Positions 1 to 8,337 of a DNA stretch of 64,000 bases are shown piece after piece. The stretch is taken from assembly GCA_963839175.1 (NCBI GenBank), contig CAWIUB010000002.1, positions 62,001 to 126,000 of the forward strand, written 5' to 3'. The stretch's first letter is position 1. Every line of letters starts with the position of its first letter. Made by a program: the position numbers and the translations under genes. Source of the stretch: CAWIUB01 sp963839175. GTDB lineage: Bacteria > Actinomycetota > Actinomycetes > Mycobacteriales > Jatrophihabitantaceae. The notes under the pieces were generated by a model. The model did no database searches. It was given only the letters and a program-made list of their open reading frames with translations, and had not been told where the DNA came from.

Positions 1-2
1 CC

Positions 3-569
3 CTCGGCGTTTTCATCGCGGTCGGTAACCCGCAGTCGTCCGACCATGCGAGACCCAACCGGGCTGTCGTCATTCTCGCAGTGTGCGTCGTCGCTGGCGT
101 GGTCGCCGTGGTGGCGGCGTTCGGCAAGCGTCGCGGGCTGGTCGGCGAATCGATCCTGCTGGCAACCGGCGCGGGGCTGCTGTACGGGCTGCAGGACACC
201 GCGACCCGGGCCGCGCTGCTCAATATCGACCGGCACGGAGTGGCCCAGCTGTTCCTGCACCTGTGGGTCTACGTGGTCCTCGCGGCGGCCGTCGTCGGTA
301 TCGCCCTGTCGCAGAGCGCGTTCAAGGCCGCCCGCCTCGACTACTCGCTGCCGCCGATCGCTGCCGCCGAACCGGTCACCGGCATCGCGCTCGGCATCGC
401 CCTGCTCGGCGACACCGTTTCGGTCAGCATTCCCGGCCTCGCAGCCGAGGCGGCCTGCCTGGTAGCCATGATCGTCGGCGTGATCTTCATCGGCCGGTCC
501 AGGTCGCTGGCCGACCCCGGCATGCGGGTGTCGCACATCCCCGCGACGCTGGATGCGCAGCGACGCTGA
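3..569 (+). CDS. DMT/EamA-type transporter, C-terminal part
   Basis: The frame is open from the left edge of the window, so the N-terminal half lies outside. About 188 residues are visible. They form roughly five hydrophobic helices separated by short loops, and the last repeat carries the EPVTG and LLGDT pattern typical of the drug/metabolite transporter (EamA-like) superfamily. The expected role is export or import of a small metabolite across the cytoplasmic membrane; the substrate cannot be read from the sequence. The gene converges on hpnH with only 5 bases between the two stop codons, so it is not part of the hopanoid operon. The family call is fairly secure from hydropathy and the EPV motif; the specificity is unknown. 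Confidence 0.7.
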   Translation, partial: LGVFIAVGNPQSSDHARPNRAVVILAVCVVAGVVAVVAAFGKRRGLVGESILLATGAGLLYGLQDTATRAALLNIDRHGVAQLFLHLWVYVVLAAAVVGIALSQSAFKAARLDYSLPPIAAAEPVTGIALGIALLGDTVSVSIPGLAAEAACLVAMIVGVIFIGRSRSLADPGMRVSHIPATLDAQRR

Positions 570-574
570 TTACC

Positions 575-1588
575 TCAGCCCTGCTCCCGCATCGCGCGCA
601 GGCTCTGCTTCAACGACCCCATGGTGGCCAACACCGCCGTCGGTTCGTAGCCGCAGTGCGCCATGCAGTTGTTGCAGCGCGGGTCCCTGCCCCGCCCGTA
701 CTTGGACCAGTCGGTCGTCTCGACCAGCTCCCGGTAGGTCTTGGTGTAGCCGTCAGCCATCAGGTAGCAGGGCCGCTGCCAGCCGAGCAGCGAATAGGAC
801 GGAATCCCCCAGGCCGTGCACTGGAAGTCGACCTTACCCTCGAGGAAGTCAAGGAACAGCGGCGAGTGGTTCAGCCGCCACCGCTTGCGATTGCCGTCGG
901 CGAACGCCTTCTTGAACAGCTCGCGGGTTTCGGTGACCCCGAGGAAGTGGTCCTGGTCGGGGGCCTTCTCGTACGCGTAGGCGGGCGAGATCATCATCTG
1001 GTCGACCTTGACCTCGTCGTTGAGGAAGTTCAGCACGTCGATGACAGTCTGCGGGGTGTCGGTGTTGAAGAACGTCGAGTTCGTGGTTACGCGAAATCCC
1101 CGTTCCTTGAGAAAGGAGACAGCCGCTATGGCTTCATCGAACACGCCGTCCTTGGCCACCGACTCGTCGTGCCGCTCGCGCAGCCCGTCGATGTGGATGG
1201 CGAACGCGAAGTAGGGCGACGGCGTGAAGCTGAATTTGTCCCAGCGCTTGCGGACCAGCTCCGCGTTGGTGCAGAGGTACACGTACTTCTTGCGCTTGAC
1301 CAGCTCGTTGACCATGACGTCGATCTGCGGGTGCATCATCGGCTCGCCTCCGGCGATGGAGACCATCGGGGCGCCGGACTCCTCGATCGCCGCCACGGCG
1401 CGTTCGACCGGCATCCGCTGGCGCAGCAAGTCGTGCGGCTGCTGGATCTTGCCGCAGCCGTTGCACTTGAGGTTGCAGGCGAACAGCGGCTCGAGCTCGA
1501 CGATCAGCGGAAACTTCTCGACCTTGCGGATCTTCTTCGAGAAGAGGTACCAGCCGATGCGTGCGCTCTGCCGCATAGGGATTGCCAC
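575..1588 (-). CDS. hpnH: Adenosylhopane synthase HpnH (radical SAM)
   Basis: This 337-residue radical SAM enzyme is expected to add the 5'-deoxyadenosyl group to hopene, giving adenosylhopane, the first step toward C35 side-chain hopanoids. The CX3CX2C cluster motif that binds the 4Fe-4S/SAM centre is at residues 38-45 (CNLKCNGC), followed by the family-typical GKIQ. A glycine-rich SAM-binding GGEPMMHP lies near residue 100. A second cysteine group (CNNCMAHCGYEP) lies near the C-terminus. The start is GTG at 1588 and overlaps the upstream TAG by one base (TAGTG), so translation is coupled to the HpnG-IspH fusion. It is the last gene of the leftward hopanoid operon. Full length for the family. 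Confidence 0.93.
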   Translation of the reverse strand: MAIPMRQSARIGWYLFSKKIRKVEKFPLIVELEPLFACNLKCNGCGKIQQPHDLLRQRMPVERAVAAIEESGAPMVSIAGGEPMMHPQIDVMVNELVKRKKYVYLCTNAELVRKRWDKFSFTPSPYFAFAIHIDGLRERHDESVAKDGVFDEAIAAVSFLKERGFRVTTNSTFFNTDTPQTVIDVLNFLNDEVKVDQMMISPAYAYEKAPDQDHFLGVTETRELFKKAFADGNRKRWRLNHSPLFLDFLEGKVDFQCTAWGIPSYSLLGWQRPCYLMADGYTKTYRELVETTDWSKYGRGRDPRCNNCMAHCGYEPTAVLATMGSLKQSLRAMREQG

Positions 1589-3099
1589 TAGTCCGAGACC
1601 TCCTTGGGCAGGGAGAACACGATGTCCTCCCGGGTCACCTCGCGTTCGATCACGTCAACCGGGCCGAGGCCACGAAGTGTTCCGATCACCTCGTCCACCA
1701 GATGCGGCGGTGCCGACGCTCCGGCCGTCAGGCCCACGCTGCGCGCGTCAGTGATCCACTCTGGCGCAATACTCGCCGCGTCGTCCACCAGATAAGCGGG
1801 CGTGCCGGCACGCTCGGCCACCTCGACCAACCGCTTGGAGTTGGAGGAGTTCTCCGAACCAAGCACGATCACCACGTCGCACTCCTCGGCGATGGCCAGG
1901 ACCGCCTGCTGGCGGTTGGTCGTGGCATAGCAGATGTCCTCGGTGGGCGGGGCCTGCAGCAGCGGGAAGCGCTCGCGCAGCACGTCGACGACCGTTGCCG
2001 CCTCGTCGACGGCCAGCGTGGTCTGGGTCAGGTAGGAGACCTTGCCGGGGTCGGTGACCTGGACGTTCGCGGCCTCCACAGCGTCCTGCACCAACCGAAT
2101 GTCGCCCTCGCCGAGGGTCCCCTCGGTCTCGTCGTGCCCGTCGTGGCCGATGAGCAGCACCGTGTCGCCGCGGCCGAGGAACCGCCGGGCCTCGGTGTGG
2201 ACCTTGGCCACGAGTGGGCAGGTGGCGTCGACGACGGTGAGGTTGCGTCGCTTGGCCTCCGCGCGTACCGCCGGGGCGACGCCGTGTGCCGACAACACGA
2301 CCGCGGTGTTGTCGGGCACCTCGTCCAGTTCGTCGACGAAGACGGCTCCCTGGCGCTGCAGGTCCGCGACCACGTGCGCGTTGTGGACGATCTGGCGGCG
2401 CACGTACACCGGCCGGGAGTACCGGCGCAGCGCCTGCTCGACGATGTCGATGGCCCGGTCGACCCCGGCACAGAAGGACCGCGGGCCGGCCAGCACGACC
2501 CGGCGCGGAGCGGCGACATCGGCCCAGCGGCGCAATGACGGGCCGGTACGCCGCAGCGCGTGCAGCGCCTTGGCCCCGGCCGGAACCGTGCGCAGCCGGC
2601 CGAGCGGGGTATGCGCCGTGTCGACGATCACCCGCACCGCCGCAACCGGTACCCCGGACGAGTGCAGCTCCCGGACGATCGCCGAGGACTCCATGTCGAC
2701 GGCCAGCGCACCGGTGTCGGCCAGCGCCCGGCGCTCCGCATCGGAGTTGACGATGCGGTCGATGCTGACCATCGGGCCGTAATGCACCCGCAGCCCTTCG
2801 GAGCGCAGCGCCGCCACCAGCGGAGCGGCCCCCCGCAGCAGGGTGCGACCCAGCTCGTCGCGGACCTCGCTGGCTACCACCACGTCACCCGCGTGCAACT
2901 GCGGGTCCAGGCCACCAGCGACACCGGCCACCACCACGGCGCCCGGGGCGGCCGCGCGCAGCCGGGGCAGCCAGGCCTGCACCCGTTTGAGGCCCATGCC
3001 GCACCGCTCGAGGCGGGCACCCGGCACCTGCCCGGCGAGCGCCGCGTACTCGGACCGCAACGCGGTGACGACGAGCAGATCCGTCCTGCTCCCGCTCAT
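1588..3099 (-). CDS. ispH: HpnG-type nucleosidase fused to IspH (HMBPP reductase)
   Basis: One 503-residue frame holds two enzymes. Residues 1 to about 195 are a purine nucleoside phosphorylase/nucleosidase-like domain with the AVDMESSA signature, as in hopanoid-associated HpnG, which removes adenine from adenosylhopane. Residues from about 198 to the end are IspH, the iron-sulfur reductase turning HMBPP into IPP and DMAPP. The three cluster cysteines are present in SFCAGVDRA, VDATCPLVAKVH and DICYATTNRQ, as are HDGHDETEGT and SSNSKRL. The junction (RRWADVAAPRRVVLAGP) has no stop and no obvious internal start. The start chosen is the ATG at 3099, which overlaps the shc stop as ATGA; the frame stays open upstream but that part is inside shc. 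The single gene thus joins isoprenoid supply to side-chain processing. Confidence 0.9.
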   Translation of the reverse strand: MSGSRTDLLVVTALRSEYAALAGQVPGARLERCGMGLKRVQAWLPRLRAAAPGAVVVAGVAGGLDPQLHAGDVVVASEVRDELGRTLLRGAAPLVAALRSEGLRVHYGPMVSIDRIVNSDAERRALADTGALAVDMESSAIVRELHSSGVPVAAVRVIVDTAHTPLGRLRTVPAGAKALHALRRTGPSLRRWADVAAPRRVVLAGPRSFCAGVDRAIDIVEQALRRYSRPVYVRRQIVHNAHVVADLQRQGAVFVDELDEVPDNTAVVLSAHGVAPAVRAEAKRRNLTVVDATCPLVAKVHTEARRFLGRGDTVLLIGHDGHDETEGTLGEGDIRLVQDAVEAANVQVTDPGKVSYLTQTTLAVDEAATVVDVLRERFPLLQAPPTEDICYATTNRQQAVLAIAEECDVVIVLGSENSSNSKRLVEVAERAGTPAYLVDDAASIAPEWITDARSVGLTAGASAPPHLVDEVIGTLRGLGPVDVIEREVTREDIVFSLPKEVSD

Positions 3100-4979
3100 T
3101 GGCCGAACCGCCGCGCGTAACGGCCGAGCGCGCTGATCGGGAAGACGTGCCGGTACAGCTCGTAGTTGATGTAGAAATCGCCGGGGAACCCTGTGCCGGT
3201 ATAGAGCGCCTCGTCCCAGCCGCCGTCGGCCTGCTGGGCGTCGATGAGCCACTGCGCGCCGCGGTGCACGGCCGGCGAATTGTCCTCCGCGGCCAGCAGC
3301 GCGAGTAGTGCCCAGGCCGTCTGCGACGCGGTCGACGCACCGCGGCCGCGCCACTGCGGGTCCCGGTAAGAGCGCAGGTCCTCACCCCAGCCACCGTCGC
3401 CGTTCTGGTGCACGTGCAGCCAGGCGACCGCCCGGCGCACGGCCGGCGAATCGCGGCCGACGCCGGCCGCGACGAGCGCAGGCACGACGGCAGCGGTTCC
3501 GTACACGTAGTTGGTGCCCCACCTGCCGAACCACGAGCCGTCGCTCTCCTGGGCCTGCAGCAACCACTCCACGCCACGCCGGGCCCGCGGGTCATCGGTC
3601 AGGCCACGTACCGCGAGCATCTCGACGACGTGGGCCGTGACATCGGCTGACGGCGGGTCGATGACGGCGCCAAAGTCGCAGAACGGCAGCTTCTCGATCA
3701 GCGCGCGGGTGTTGTCGGCGTCGAACGCCGCCCAGCCGCCGTCCGCCGATTGCATGCCGAGCGTCCAGTCGACGCCACGAGTGATCGCGGCGTCGACGCC
3801 GGGGACGTCCACCCGATCGAGCGCCAGCACTACCTCGGCGGTGTCATCGACGTCGGGGTAGAGGTCGTTGGCGAACTCGAACGCCCAGCCGCTCGGTGCG
3901 AGGTCTGGGCGTTTGACCGACCAGTCGCCGCGGACGCTGATCTCCTCGCCGAGCATCCACTCGGTGGCACGGACCAGCGCCGGGTCGTCGGCGGGCAGCC
4001 CGGCGTCGGCCAGCGCGATGACGGCGAGGCAGGTGTCCCACACCGGGGACTGGCAGGCCTCCAACCGGCGTACAACCCCCTCGGGCGACGGTTCGCGGAC
4101 GAGAAACCCCTCCAGCCCGTCGATCGCCGCGGCCAGGACGGGATGGTCGATCGAGTAGCCGAGCAGGTGCAGGGCAAGAATCGAGTACACCCAGGGTGGC
4201 TGGATGCCGCCCCAGCCGCCGTCGGCCTCCTGCCGGGCGATGATCCACTCGGCGGCCCGGTGGAACGCGCCCTTGCGCCCCGGGTGAAGGGGCGCGCCGT
4301 GGTAGGCCTTCAGTGCCTTGTCCAGGAGGTTGAAGGCGCGCGCGGTTCGGTCGGTCTTGGCCGGTAGCAGCGGCGTGCCGGTGCGCAGTTCGGCCAGCGT
4401 GAACGGCAGCGGACGCACGGGGCGGATCGTCGCCACGACGGTGATGGGCACCACCGTCTGCCGGGCCCAGCACGCCCAGTCGTAGACGTTCAGTGGCACC
4501 CAGCGAGGCAGCAGGACCAGTTCAGGTGGCATCGCGGGCAGGTCGTCCCAGGACCATTCGCCGAACAGCGCCAGCCAGATCCGGGTAAACACCCGGCTGG
4601 CCTCGATTCCGCCGCGACTGCGAATGAAGTCACGCGCTTCGCGCAGGTGGGGCGCGTCGGTTGGGTCGCCTGCAAGACGCAGCGCGGCGTACGCCTCGAT
4701 CGTGGTGTTCAGGTCGCCGGGCCCACCCTCGAAGGTGGCCCAGGTGCCGTCGGCCCGCTGCTGGGAACGGATCCACCGGGCCGCCTGCTCGAGCTCGTCG
4801 GCTTGCAGGATGCTCAGGAACTGCCGTAAGAGCAGATCCTCGGCGTCCATGGTCACGTTGGTGCGCAGCTCACCCTTCCACCAGCCGGCCGGATGCTGCC
4901 GGCCGAGCAGGTAGTCGCGCGCCCGCTTCAGCGACCCGGCAACCTGTTGGCCGGTCGCCGTCCCCATGTCCATCGTCAT
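3096..4979 (-). CDS. shc: Squalene-hopene cyclase
   Basis: The 627-residue product cyclises squalene to hopene and diplopterol at the membrane. The catalytic acid motif DVDDTAE is present at about residue 380, and repeated QW-type motifs (for example QESDGSWFGRWG and QNGDGGWGED) occur along the alpha-alpha barrels. An N-terminal GWWKGELRTNVTMDAEDLLLRQF segment (split here only by description) is characteristic of bacterial cyclases. The length matches the family. The start at 4979 opens with ATG ACG ATG GAC ATG, so one of the next two methionines could be used instead. It follows the prenyl synthase gene by 27 bases and overlaps the next gene by ATGA. Assignment is secure. Confidence 0.95.
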   Translation of the reverse strand: MTMDMGTATGQQVAGSLKRARDYLLGRQHPAGWWKGELRTNVTMDAEDLLLRQFLSILQADELEQAARWIRSQQRADGTWATFEGGPGDLNTTIEAYAALRLAGDPTDAPHLREARDFIRSRGGIEASRVFTRIWLALFGEWSWDDLPAMPPELVLLPRWVPLNVYDWACWARQTVVPITVVATIRPVRPLPFTLAELRTGTPLLPAKTDRTARAFNLLDKALKAYHGAPLHPGRKGAFHRAAEWIIARQEADGGWGGIQPPWVYSILALHLLGYSIDHPVLAAAIDGLEGFLVREPSPEGVVRRLEACQSPVWDTCLAVIALADAGLPADDPALVRATEWMLGEEISVRGDWSVKRPDLAPSGWAFEFANDLYPDVDDTAEVVLALDRVDVPGVDAAITRGVDWTLGMQSADGGWAAFDADNTRALIEKLPFCDFGAVIDPPSADVTAHVVEMLAVRGLTDDPRARRGVEWLLQAQESDGSWFGRWGTNYVYGTAAVVPALVAAGVGRDSPAVRRAVAWLHVHQNGDGGWGEDLRSYRDPQWRGRGASTASQTAWALLALLAAEDNSPAVHRGAQWLIDAQQADGGWDEALYTGTGFPGDFYINYELYRHVFPISALGRYARRFGQ

Positions 4980-5006
4980 GCGCCGCGTGGTCCGATCTCT
5001 CGCTTT

Positions 5007-6017
5007 TCAGTGATCGCGGTCGACAACGTATCGCGCCAATGTGACGAGCTCGTTGAGGGGCGCGGATGGCAGGTTCAGCGCGTCGAGGTGATGCAGCGCG
5101 CGCGCCAGCCGATCGTCGGCCTCCCGGGCCGCCCAGTGCAGCCCTCCTGCCTCGACGATCAGCCGAGTGGCTAGTTCGACGTCCGCCTCGGACGCGGGTG
5201 GGCCCTTTGCCAGCAGCTCGCCCAGCCGACGGCCGGCGCCGGTGCCCGAGGCAAGGGCGGCGACCACGGGAGCGCTGCGTTTGCCGGTGCGCACGTCAGA
5301 CGAGGATGACTTGCCGGTGACCTCGGGGTCACCGTCGATGCCGAGAATGTCGTCGACGAGCTGGAAGGCCATGCCGAGCTCGGCGCCGTATTGGGCGAGC
5401 CCGTCCACTACCCGCGCCGGCGCGCCCGCCGCCACCGCACCGATCGACGCCGAGCAGGCAAGCAGCGCGCCCGTCTTGCCCGCCTCCATGCGCAGCACAT
5501 CAGCGAGCGAGAGGGACGCTGCTCCCTCGAACGCCAGGTCGTCCGACTGGCCGCTAATCAGCCGCTGCACTGCGCGGGCGAGGCAGGGCAGCGCGCGTAC
5601 CCCCGCCGCGCCGTCGGCGAGCAGCGCCTCGAAGGCGGCGGTCAGCATGGCGTTGCCGGCCAGGATTGCCTGGCCGTCGCCGAAGACCGTCCAGCCGGTC
5701 GGCCGGTGCCGCCGCTCCAGGTCCCGGTCCATCAGGTCGTCGTGCAGCAGCGAGAAGTTGTGCACCAGCTCGACTGCGACGGCAGCAGGGACACCGTCCG
5801 CCGCGGTGCCGCCTGCTGCCTCGGCCGAAATGAGCGCGAGGGTCGGACGCAGCGCCTTGCCGCCCCGGTGCTCGACCGGGGCGCCGAGCTTGTCGTTCCA
5901 GTTCAGCTGGTAGCCGGCGATCAGCGCCATGCGCGGGTCTAGCCGGCCGACGGCTTCGCGCAGCGCTGGCACGACGAGCTCCTTCGCTCGGTCGATTGCA
6001 GCGGGAGCTTGGGTCAT
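5007..6017 (-). CDS. Polyprenyl diphosphate synthase (FPP/GGPP synthase type)
   Basis: A 336-residue trans-isoprenyl diphosphate synthase. The first aspartate-rich motif is DDLMD near residue 95 and the second is DDILGID near residue 218, with the conserved FQLVDD context and GKR after it. These residues bind Mg-diphosphate during chain elongation of IPP with allylic diphosphates. In the hopanoid operon the needed product is farnesyl diphosphate for HpnCDE, so FPP synthase is the most likely role; chain length cannot be fixed from sequence alone, and geranylgeranyl synthesis is possible. Start is ATG at 6017. A tandem hairpin repeat separates it from hpnE upstream. Confidence 0.9.
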   Translation of the reverse strand: MTQAPAAIDRAKELVVPALREAVGRLDPRMALIAGYQLNWNDKLGAPVEHRGGKALRPTLALISAEAAGGTAADGVPAAVAVELVHNFSLLHDDLMDRDLERRHRPTGWTVFGDGQAILAGNAMLTAAFEALLADGAAGVRALPCLARAVQRLISGQSDDLAFEGAASLSLADVLRMEAGKTGALLACSASIGAVAAGAPARVVDGLAQYGAELGMAFQLVDDILGIDGDPEVTGKSSSSDVRTGKRSAPVVAALASGTGAGRRLGELLAKGPPASEADVELATRLIVEAGGLHWAAREADDRLARALHHLDALNLPSAPLNELVTLARYVVDRDH

Positions 6018-6123
6018 GCGGGGTCCCCGCGGAAGTGTGAGCGCAGCGAGCGCTTTCGTGGGGTGATCATTCGGGGCCCTCCCGAAAGCGTGAGCGGAGC
6101 GAGCGCTTTCGTGGGGTGGTCAT
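6018..6123. repeat. Tandem imperfect ~53-bp repeat with hairpin inside hopanoid operon
   Basis: Two imperfect copies (about 6018-6070 and 6071-6123) lie head to tail between hpnE and the prenyl synthase gene. Both end in GTGGGGTGRTCAT. The second copy forms a perfect 8-bp stem, CGAAAGCG with CGCTTTCG (about 6082-6110), around a GC-rich loop; the first copy has a weaker version of the same stem. The copy ends overlap the last bases of hpnE. A role in mRNA processing or attenuation within the operon is an inference. Confidence 0.7.
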
Positions 6124-7463
6124 GCAGCTAACTCCCATCGTTCGTCGGTCCTAACGCCCAGCACACCGTCGGCGGCGGCGATGCCGCTGCGGACGGCACT
6201 TTCCATGGTGTCGGGCCAGCCGGTTGCGGTCCACGACCCGGCCAGCCACAGGCCATCGACGTCGGTTCGCGCGGGCGGCCGCAGCGCCGCGCTGCCCGGT
6301 GCCTGGCGGAACGTGGCCCGCCGCTCGCGGGTGACGAACGCATCGACGACGTTGGCGCGGACGGCCTCAGGCAGCAGCCGGGCGAGCTCGCCGACGAACC
6401 GTGCCTGCAGCACCTTGCTCGGCTCGTCGACGATCGCATCGGCCGCCGAAACGGTAATTGCAAGATACTGGCCGTGCCGCAGCCCGGACGTGTCCGTCCG
6501 GTCGAAGAACCACTGCACCGGCGAGCCGACCGCAGCCGCGAACGGCAGAGTGGTGACTTTCCGGTCGTAGATCACGTGAACGTTGACGATCGATGTCGCG
6601 CCGAGGCCGGCCGCGGCCGCTACCGGTGTGGCAGCGAGGGCCGGGGCAGCAGCCAGCGCCTCGCGATGTGGCAGGGCGAGGAGTACGGCGTCGGCCGGCA
6701 CCGTGGCCGACCCGTCCCGTCCCCTGGCGTGCACGCGACCGGACTCGACCCGCTCGACGCGCTCGTTCAGCTGGACGTCCACCCCCGCGTCACGCAGCGC
6801 CCGCGCGGCCGCGGTCGAGTGCAGTTCACCGAGGGGCACCGCGGCGTAGCCGACGTCCGCGGCGGGCGCGTGGTCGAGCAGTCCGGTGCGGAACACCTTG
6901 GCGGCGAGCGCCAGCGACCCTTCGTCCGGACGCAGGTTGAGCGTTGCGGTGGCGATGATGCCCCACAACGCGTTGATCGTCGCGTCGTTCTGCCGGTGCG
7001 CGCGCAGGAACTCCCCCAACGTCCTGGTATCCAGCGACGGATCGGCCGGGTCGAGGCGGCGCAGGGCGAGCGCACCGGCAGCTGCGCGCAGCCGGTCGGC
7101 CGGTGTGAGCAACCGGTAACGGGCGAGGGCCACCGATAGGTGCAGCGGCGCGGGGACGCCGCGCAGGCGCGACAGCCCGGCGGCGCGCCCGGATGCGTGC
7201 AGCACGGGGATATCCAGCCGATCCTGCAACACCACGTCACCCTCGGCGCCCAGCCGCCGCAACAGGCCGCGGTAGGCCTCGCAGCAGCGCAGGAAAACGT
7301 GCTGGCCGTTGTCGATCGTGAGGTCACCGCGGGTGAACGAGAACGCGGCGCCGCCGAGACGCGGCCTGCCCTCGAGCAGCGTCACGGACGCGCCCGCATC
7401 CGCAAGGCGCAACGCCGCGGAGATCCCGGCGAGCCCGCCGCCGACGACCACGATGTTGGTCAC
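6120..7463 (-). CDS. hpnE: Hydroxysqualene dehydroxylase HpnE (FAD-dependent)
   Basis: A 447-residue amine-oxidase-fold flavoprotein. The N-terminal Rossmann motif VVVGGGLAGISAALRLADAG is followed by LLEGRPRLGG, which binds FAD. In the HpnCDE route it reduces hydroxysqualene to squalene. The open frame reaches upstream to 7625, but that part lies inside hpnD; the start chosen is GTG 7463 (a second GTG at 7472 is an alternative), 13 bases after the hpnD stop. The C-terminal GLWLAGSWTATGWPDTMESAVRSG (shown here as pattern LAGSW...TMESAVRSG) is the usual second FAD contact of the family. It is followed by the tandem hairpin repeat. Assignment is strong because of the hpnC-hpnD-hpnE order. Confidence 0.9.
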   Translation of the reverse strand: MTNIVVVGGGLAGISAALRLADAGASVTLLEGRPRLGGAAFSFTRGDLTIDNGQHVFLRCCEAYRGLLRRLGAEGDVVLQDRLDIPVLHASGRAAGLSRLRGVPAPLHLSVALARYRLLTPADRLRAAAGALALRRLDPADPSLDTRTLGEFLRAHRQNDATINALWGIIATATLNLRPDEGSLALAAKVFRTGLLDHAPAADVGYAAVPLGELHSTAAARALRDAGVDVQLNERVERVESGRVHARGRDGSATVPADAVLLALPHREALAAAPALAATPVAAAAGLGATSIVNVHVIYDRKVTTLPFAAAVGSPVQWFFDRTDTSGLRHGQYLAITVSAADAIVDEPSKVLQARFVGELARLLPEAVRANVVDAFVTRERRATFRQAPGSAALRPPARTDVDGLWLAGSWTATGWPDTMESAVRSGIAAADGVLGVRTDERWELAA

Positions 7464-7476
7464 GCCGTCCACCCGG

Positions 7477-8337
7477 TCATCGGCGCACCAACGCTCTCGT
7501 GGCCACGCGTAGTTTGTCGCGAGTCGGCAGTGACGCGCGTCCCCGCATGACAATCGACGGATCAGCGGCGATGCGAGCGAGCAGCTCGCGGTAGATGCCG
7601 GCCATCGCGCCGCAGCAGGCGGCACTGCGTCGGTCGAGAACCTCCAGCAGCTGCAAGCCTTCGTCGTAGCGGCCCGCGGCCCGGGCGGCCTCGAACCGGA
7701 TCACCTCGGCGAGCCGGCCGTCCTGCGGGTCGAGGGAACCATCGGGCAGAGTCCGCAGCTCGACGCCGAACAAGTCCAGGTCGCGTTTGGGCAGATAGAC
7801 CCGACCCAGCTCGTGATCCTCGCGGATGTCGCGCAAGATGTTGGTCAGCTGCAGCGCGACGCCGAGCGTGTTGGCGAGCCGGCCCGCATGCGCCCGCTCT
7901 CGCAGAGGGGGGTCGAACACTCCGAGCGACAGCCGGCCGATCGACCCGGCGACGCAACGGCAGTAGTCAACGAGGTCGGCCAGGTCGCCGTAGGTACGCC
8001 CGGTCACGTCCATCTCGCAGCCGTCGACCAGCTCGCCGAACGCGTCAAGCGGTATCGGCAGGATCCGCGCGGCGTGCGCCAGCGCGAGCTGGACCGGATC
8101 GCTCTGATCGTCCGGTGCGGTGGCGGCGCGGCGGGCGTTGGCCAGCGCGGCGAGCTTCTGCTCGGCGGGCAAGGGGCCGTCGCCGATGTCGTCGATGCGC
8201 CGGGCCATGGCGTAGACGGCCGACAGGGCGCGGCGTTTGGGGCCGGGTAGCAGCCGGATGCCCCACGCGAAGTTGCGGGCCTGCTCGCCGGTGATCCGCT
8301 CACATGCGCGGTAGGCCGCTGAGACGTCCGGCGTCAT
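7477..8337 (-). CDS. hpnD: Presqualene diphosphate synthase HpnD
   Basis: A 286-residue squalene/phytoene synthase family member. Two aspartate motifs bind the diphosphates: RRIDDIGD near residue 52 and NILRDIREDHELGRVYLP in the second half. In the three-enzyme route HpnD condenses two farnesyl diphosphates into presqualene diphosphate. The start is the ATG at 8337, overlapping the hpnC stop by ATGA, which marks translational coupling; the longer open frame to 8487 lies inside hpnC. It is distinguished from hpnC by position and by the intact RRIDDIGD/ILRDIRED pair. Same length as its paralogue HpnC. Confidence 0.9.
   Translation of the reverse strand: MTPDVSAAYRACERITGEQARNFAWGIRLLPGPKRRALSAVYAMARRIDDIGDGPLPAEQKLAALANARRAATAPDDQSDPVQLALAHAARILPIPLDAFGELVDGCEMDVTGRTYGDLADLVDYCRCVAGSIGRLSLGVFDPPLRERAHAGRLANTLGVALQLTNILRDIREDHELGRVYLPKRDLDLFGVELRTLPDGSLDPQDGRLAEVIRFEAARAAGRYDEGLQLLEVLDRRSAACCGAMAGIYRELLARIAADPSIVMRGRASLPTRDKLRVATRALVRR

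Noticed and set aside
83..1591. Rightward open frame of about 500 residues over the DMT gene and hpnH
   Set aside because: It crosses two real genes in other frames and shows only Arg/Gly/Val-rich filler.
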